Source: RYN-230 sp963844695
Lineage (GTDB): Bacteria > Actinomycetota > Actinomycetes > Streptosporangiales > Streptosporangiaceae
Length of the DNA: 64,000 nt
Reading direction: 5' to 3'
Assembly: GCA_963844695.1 (NCBI GenBank)
Contig: CAWJPL010000016.1
Location: forward strand, 1-64,000
Shown: one piece after another, positions 58,281 to 64,000 of the stretch
Layout: the number at the start of each line of letters is the position of its first letter
Position numbering within the stretch: position 1 is the first letter of the stretch
Made by a program: the position numbers and the translations under genes
Notes under the pieces: generated by a model
Database searches by the model: none
What the model saw: the letters and a program-made list of their open reading frames with translations, nothing else
Told to the model about the DNA's origin: nothing

Positions 58281-59753
58281 TTACTCGGCGTCGTGGCGGT
58301 CCAGGAACTCGTACACGTCGGACTCGTCCACCCCCGGGAAGCTCCCGGTCGGCAGGGCCGACAGGATGTGCGAGTGGGCCCGCGCCGACGGCCAGGCCAT
58401 CCCTTCCCAGCGGGAGGCCAGCCCGGCCGGCGGCCGCTGGCAGCAGTCCCCGTCCGGGCAGCGTGACACCGTCCGCTTGGTGGTGTCCCGGCCGCGGAAC
58501 CACCGCGAGTTCTCGTAGCCGGTGCCCAGGGTGATGGCGAAGCCGCGCTCCGCGCCCGGGTCCACGTGGGCCATGCACCAGAAGGTCCCGGCCGGGGTGT
58601 CTGAGTACTGGTAGTACGGCGAGTACCGGTCGGCCGACCCGAACACCTGGCGCCCGGACCACTGGCGGCACATCCGCTGTCCCTCGATCGCCCCGGTGGC
58701 GTCGGCGGGCAGGACCAGCCCGTCGTTCTCGTACGCCTTGTAGATGATGCCGCTCTCGTCGTTCTTGACGAAGTGGCAGGTCAGATCGAGATGGTGGGTC
58801 ACGAGGTTGGTGAACCGGTGCGCCGCCATCTCATACGACACCGAGAACACGTCCCTGAGGTCCTCGACGGACAGGTCCCGGGCCTCCTTGGCCTCGCGCA
58901 GGAACCGCGAGGCCGAACGTTCCGGGACGAGCACGGCCGCCGCGTAGTAGTTCGCCTCCACCCGCTGGCGCAGGAAGTCCGCGAAGTCACGCGGCGCCGC
59001 GTGCCCGAGCACGAAGTGGCCGAGGGTCTGCAGCAGGATCGTGCGGGGCGTGTGCATGCCCATCGACTCCTGCTTCAGGTAGATCCGGCGGTGCCGCAGG
59101 TCGGTGACGGACCGGACGGAGCGCGGGAGGTCCTGGGCGTACCTGACCGAGAAGCCGTGATGGCCGACGATCGCCAGCAGCGCGCCCTGGGACAGCGCGC
59201 CGCCCCGGTAGCTGACGGACTCCAGCGCGTCCGCCGCCGCGTGCTCGATCTGGGCGAAGTAGTTGCCCCGCTCCCGCATCGCGCCACGCAGCCCCGCGTT
59301 GGCCACCCGCGCCTCTTCCGGGGTCGCGGTCGGCCGGGTGTGCTGCCTGCGGAGCTCCGCGTACAGCGCGACCAGGTGCTCGAGCACGTCGTTGGGCACC
59401 CGGGCGCCGACCTTCAGGTGCGGCAGTCCCAGGTCGGCGTAGAGCGGGTCGCGCTGCGCCTCCTCCACCGCGATCTCGAGCTGGGCCCGGCGGCTCGGCG
59501 GCTGGTGCCGCAGCAGTTCCTCGGCCGGCACGGACAGGGCCGTGGCCAGCGACTCGATCAGGGACAGCTTGGGCTCCCGGCGGCCGTTCTCCAGCAGGGA
59601 CAGGGCTGACGGCGCCCGGCCCACCCGGGTGCCCAGCTCGGCCAGCGTGTAGCCGCGGGCCCGGCGGAGATGCCGGAGCCGCTGCCCGAACGTTGTCAGG
59701 TCCAGACCACTTGATGGGAATCCTGACGGTTCTTTCTCCAAGAACTCTGTCAC
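58281..59753 (-). CDS. ramB: RamB-like short-chain fatty acyl regulator (XRE plus ImmA/IrrE-type domain)
   Basis: A 490-residue regulator. The N-terminal helix-turn-helix is TFGQRLRHLRRARGYTLAEL, then APSALSLLENGRREPKLSLI. The middle has a metallopeptidase-like LLQTLGHFVLGHAAPRDFAD with an HxxxH site, and the C-terminal part is the DUF2083-type domain with VSRCPDGDCCQRPP, a Cys cluster. RamB controls isocitrate lyase and acetate genes in corynebacteria and mycobacteria, and this gene is divergent from aceA with a 118-base gap, so the same role is inferred. Start is GTG 59753. Plain XRE regulators are far shorter, so the assignment is firm at family level. Confidence 0.88.
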   Translation of the reverse strand: MTEFLEKEPSGFPSSGLDLTTFGQRLRHLRRARGYTLAELGTRVGRAPSALSLLENGRREPKLSLIESLATALSVPAEELLRHQPPSRRAQLEIAVEEAQRDPLYADLGLPHLKVGARVPNDVLEHLVALYAELRRQHTRPTATPEEARVANAGLRGAMRERGNYFAQIEHAAADALESVSYRGGALSQGALLAIVGHHGFSVRYAQDLPRSVRSVTDLRHRRIYLKQESMGMHTPRTILLQTLGHFVLGHAAPRDFADFLRQRVEANYYAAAVLVPERSASRFLREAKEARDLSVEDLRDVFSVSYEMAAHRFTNLVTHHLDLTCHFVKNDESGIIYKAYENDGLVLPADATGAIEGQRMCRQWSGRQVFGSADRYSPYYQYSDTPAGTFWCMAHVDPGAERGFAITLGTGYENSRWFRGRDTTKRTVSRCPDGDCCQRPPAGLASRWEGMAWPSARAHSHILSALPTGSFPGVDESDVYEFLDRHDAE

Positions 59754-59871
59754 ATCTTCATGTTAGAGGAAATTTAGACATTCTTCAGGCGGATGTCCCT
59801 AGCTTTACCCCGGCCCGGCCCGCAGGCTCGGGACTAACCACCCAGGGGACGGCAGAACGTCAGGAGGACCA

Positions 59872-61230
<1,359 letters not shown>

Positions 61231-61296
61231 CCTCAGTGGCGCCGGAGTCCGTGCGGGCCAGGCAGTGCCGCCTGGCCCGCCACTGGCCTGGAGCAG

Positions 61297-61782
61297 CTAG
61301 GAGAGCAGGCGGGTCTGGGCCGGGCGGCCCGGGATCTCGTCCTCACCGTCGGCGCTCTCGGCGTCGTCACCGCCGCGCCGCCGCCACCGGGACGGGACGA
61401 ACACCGGGCAGATCATCAGCGCGCCCAGCACGACCAGCACGCCGCTGACCAGCATGGTGTGGAATCCCACCCCGTACCCTTCGCCGCGCAGCGGGATGAT
61501 CCTGGTCGCGAGCTGGGCGTTCAGCCCGAGCAGCCCGGTCCAGGCCAGCAGCACCAGTCCCGGCAGCGCCGTGGCGAGCGGCGAGACCGGCGCCACCATG
61601 AGGATGCCGAGGAACAGCCCGACGAGCAGCAGGACCCCGAGGGCACTGAGGCCGCTGATACTGGTCAGGCTGATGTTCTGGGCCGCCAGCCGGGTCATGT
61701 GCGCCACTCCCCAGCCGCCGCCGGCAAAGATCGCCGCGGCCAGCGCGACCGCGAACACGACGCCAATCCAATGCCTGAGCAC
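61297..61782 (-). CDS. Small integral membrane protein, unknown
   Basis: A 161-residue protein with four hydrophobic helices: HWIGVVFAVALAAAIFAGGG, LGVLLLVGLFLGILMVAPVS, TALPGLVLLAWTGLLGLNAQ and HTMLVSGVLVVLGALMICPV, and a charged acidic tail. The pattern resembles a group of actinomycete membrane proteins of unknown role. GTG 61782 is chosen because AGAGGTGG lies just upstream; earlier in-frame ATGs lie before that site. It is convergent with aceA. Confidence 0.7.
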   Translation of the reverse strand: MLRHWIGVVFAVALAAAIFAGGGWGVAHMTRLAAQNISLTSISGLSALGVLLLVGLFLGILMVAPVSPLATALPGLVLLAWTGLLGLNAQLATRIIPLRGEGYGVGFHTMLVSGVLVVLGALMICPVFVPSRWRRRGGDDAESADGEDEIPGRPAQTRLLS

Positions 61783-62113
61783 GTGATCACCACCTCTCGG
61801 CCACCGGTTTGAATGCGCATCCCGGCGCAAAACTCTACTTGAACGGCCCCTGACCAGCGGCCCGGACCGCTATTCCCACTGGCCACATCGCCCCCACGAC
61901 CCGGGCCCGCGGGCCGGAACCCGCACCGGATATGGGCGCCGCGGACGGCGGCTCGACAAGAAAAACCGCCCGGATCATAAGACGCGGCCGCCGCGAGGCA
62001 CGCCTGCCGGAAGGCACAGCCCGCCGAATCGCTGGCGCTGAACCGGCGTAGCGGAAATGGCGGCCTGGTTAATTCCGTACGGGCCGGCCTGCCGCCGACG
62101 TCCATGAGTACGT
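61783..62113. other. Intergenic region, no gene seen
   Basis: About 330 bases between two minus-strand genes. Overlapping short frames are arginine-rich and look non-coding. The stretch near 61935-62000 is AT-richer and may hold the promoter of the small membrane protein. No hairpin or RNA gene stands out. Confidence 0.35.
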
Positions 62114-62639
62114 CTAGGCCAGTGAGGTCTCGCCGTCCAGGGAAGCCTCGTCCGGCAGGGGGTCAGTGACCGACGGCTCATCGGCCAGCGCGTCAACCGC
62201 GCCGGCCAGGTCGGAGAGCGCGGGGAGCGCGTCGACCAGGGTGACGCGGCTGTCTGGCGGGAGTTTCCGGAGCGCCAGGCTGAGCAGCCGCTCGTTCACG
62301 CTCTTCCAGCGCAGCACCGCCGCCTCACCGGCCGGCGTGAGATCCAGGCTGGCGGTACGCCGGTCGCCCTCACCACCGGTCCGGGTCACCAGTCCGGCCT
62401 GGCGCAGCGAGTTCGACAGCGTGGCCACCGAACTGGGCGCCAGCCGGAGCAGCCGGGCCAGCTGTCCCGGCCGCGACCCGGGGTTCTCCGCCATGCAGGA
62501 CAGCATCTCCAGCTGGGCCACGGATAGTCCGGACCCTGGGTCAGCCGCACGTGCGGCGCGGCGCATGGCCCGGCGGAGCCGGGAGACCGCGTCGGCGAGG
62601 TCTGCTGAGTGCACCTGAGTTCCCAGTAGCGAGGACATG
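62114..62639 (-). CDS. MarR-family transcriptional regulator
   Basis: A 174-residue winged-helix regulator: RRAMRRAARAADPGSGLSVA, then QLEMLSCMAENPGSRPGQLA and RLLRLAPSSVATLSNSLRQA form the helix-turn-helix; the wing is GLVTRTGGEGDRRTASLDLT, ending in the DRR salt-bridge motif that is nearly invariant in MarR proteins. I take ATG 62639 (MSSLLGTQVHSADLA); the frame upstream reads into a promoter-like TATACT sequence. No target gene is adjacent on the other strand except sepH, which is probably not its target. Confidence 0.85.
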
Positions 62640-62923
62640 AAAACGAGTATACCGACTGGCAAACTAGAGATACAGGTTCCTGCTCTTCTGTCACGGTAGC
62701 CCTGCCCGCCGGGACCGCGCATTACGCCCAGTGCGGACTATCGGCGTTCGGGCCACCCATCCGCCTGGCCGCGAATAGTGTGCGGTGATCTGCGGGACAT
62801 GCCGGCCCGGTACTGGCCAGGAGGGCTTGCGACAGACAGACTCGTCCCCGGGGGAAGTCCGAGCTACGCCCTCGCGCGGCATCACGCTCGCCGGCCTCGC
62901 TGGCGGGTGCAGAAGGGACGCCG

Positions 62924-63985
62924 ATGCAGGAACTGCGCATCGTCGCGGTCAGCGAGGACGGCAGCTATGCCGTGCTCGCGGTACCGGGGCGCGGCGGGCG
63001 CTTTTCGCTGCCGATCGACGACCGGCTGCGGATCGTCGCGCGCGGGCAGTTCTCCCGGCTCGCTCAGTACGAGATCGAAGTGGAGAGTCCCTTGCGACCC
63101 AAGGAGATCCAGGACCGGATCCGTGCCGGAGAGACCGCGGAGGAGATCGCTGACGCCGCAGGCGTGCCCATCGAGCGGGTTCGCCGCTTCGAGGGCCCGG
63201 TGCTGGCTGAACGGGCGTACCGGGCGCAGGAGGCGCAGGGCGCGTCCATCCGGCAGCCCGGGGACTCCGGTCCCGGGCCCCGGCTCGGCGACATCGTCGT
63301 CGAGCGCCTCGCCGAGCTTGGCGTGCCCGCCGAGGAGGCCCAGTGGGACTCGCGCAAGCGAGGCGACAACAGCTGGCAGGTCCAGCTGATGTTCACGATC
63401 GGCGGCCGGCCGCTCATGGCGGAGTGGGTGTTCGACCCACGGCGCCGGCACGTCACACCGGCCGACGACGACGCCGCCCGCCTCTCGCTGCCCGAGGCTG
63501 ACCTGGCTGCGCTGGCGCCCGTCTCCCGGACCCCGGGCCGGGCTACGGTCACTCCGATCGGCAGCCGGCTCGCGGCCGCGTCGCCACCTGCCCCGGCGCC
63601 CGCCCCCGCGGAGCGGCGGCCCGAACCCGAGCCCGTGGTGAGCCAGGCCCGCGCCGCCGAAGCCCGCACCGCAGAAGCCCACCAGGCCCGCACCGCGGAC
63701 ACGCGCCAGGCCCGCACGGCGGAAGCGCAGGAGCCGCGGGCTGCTGAGTCACGCTCACCACGCGTCGCCGAGGCTCACTCACCGCGCGCTGCGGAAGCCC
63801 CGGCCCGCACCGTAGAGGCCCGCCCGGCGGCCGAGGTCGCGGAGACAGAGCCCGAGGCAGCGAGCCAGGAGCCGCCGGTGCCGCAGCGGGGCCGGGCCCG
63901 CAAGGCCGCCGGGGGCCGGTCCCGCCGCGCGTCCGTGCCGTCCTGGGATGAAATCATGTTCGGCACGTCACGCCAGCCCGAGTAA
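62924..63985 (+). CDS. sepH: Septation protein SepH
   Basis: A 353-residue cell-division protein that helps FtsZ ring assembly in actinobacteria. The N-terminal DUF3071 domain reads LRIVAVSEDGSYAVLAVPGR, then RLRIVARGQFSRLAQYEIEV, with the helix-turn-helix core RPKEIQDRIRAGETAEEIAD and AAGVPIERVRRFEGPVLAER. The central part is low-complexity with many Ala-Glu-Ala-Arg-Thr repeats. The C-terminal conserved motif is RASVPSWDEIMFGTSRQPE, matching the SepH end. Length and architecture match streptomycete SepH. ATG 62924 follows AAGGGA. Confidence 0.93.
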   Translation: MQELRIVAVSEDGSYAVLAVPGRGGRFSLPIDDRLRIVARGQFSRLAQYEIEVESPLRPKEIQDRIRAGETAEEIADAAGVPIERVRRFEGPVLAERAYRAQEAQGASIRQPGDSGPGPRLGDIVVERLAELGVPAEEAQWDSRKRGDNSWQVQLMFTIGGRPLMAEWVFDPRRRHVTPADDDAARLSLPEADLAALAPVSRTPGRATVTPIGSRLAAASPPAPAPAPAERRPEPEPVVSQARAAEARTAEAHQARTADTRQARTAEAQEPRAAESRSPRVAEAHSPRAAEAPARTVEARPAAEVAETEPEAASQEPPVPQRGRARKAAGGRSRRASVPSWDEIMFGTSRQPE

Positions 63986-64000
63986 CGCGACCGGCCGGGA

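Overview
The window reads as three blocks of different phylogenetic origin joined end to end, so it should be treated as a composite (mis-joined or concatenated) assembly and not one natural locus. Block A (1 to about 11,519) looks planctomycetal: a thioredoxin/NHL-repeat protein, a DUF1573 protein, a ferrous-iron set (two feoA, feoB, a FeoB-associated Cys-rich protein), an MFS carrier, a DPM1-type glycosyltransferase, a sulfatase and the first 38 codons of a membrane sensor kinase. Nearly every gene is broken by small indels that preserve the protein when frames are stitched, which fits uncorrected sequencing error better than decay.

Block B (about 11,519 to 21,780) is proteobacterial, probably alphaproteobacterial. 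It holds a LysR regulator divergent from a branched-chain-amino-acid-type ABC binding protein, a methyltransferase with one in-frame stop, a frameshifted DHA2 multidrug transporter lying between two inverted copies of a roughly 300-bp repeat, a truncated RepB-like primase, a Pat-type acyl-CoA synthetase/GNAT fusion with a palindromic repeat inside its reading frame, and a TetR regulator overlapping the first codons of a NodT-type efflux lipoprotein. It may itself be two pieces: base composition rises after about 14.6 kb.

Block C (about 21,780 to the end) is a very GC-rich actinomycete chromosome segment with clean reading frames. Markers are sepH, a RamB-like regulator divergent from isocitrate lyase, EgtA, a tricorn protease homologue, an ECF42-type sigma factor with its DGPF/YciI partner and a trpEG fusion with a Trp leader peptide. 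Groups include ALDH plus PobA (4-hydroxybenzoate to protocatechuate) divergent from a FluG-like pair of separate genes (glutamine synthetase-like and amidohydrolase); an acyl-CoA dehydrogenase with two operator-like repeats; and iron/redox genes such as a flavohemoprotein and CcdA. The only frame-broken full-length gene in this block is thyX, which carries a LAGLIDADG intein directly before its RHR active-site motif.

The most unusual signals are: the thyX intein with frame breaks at both splice junctions; a trp leader peptide encoded in frame inside the 3' end of ftsH; the inverted long repeats with conserved flanks and variable central palindromes; the palindromic element translated inside the Pat-like enzyme; and two decayed genes lying antisense under the extended C-termini of intact neighbours. 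No rRNA, tRNA or CRISPR array was seen.
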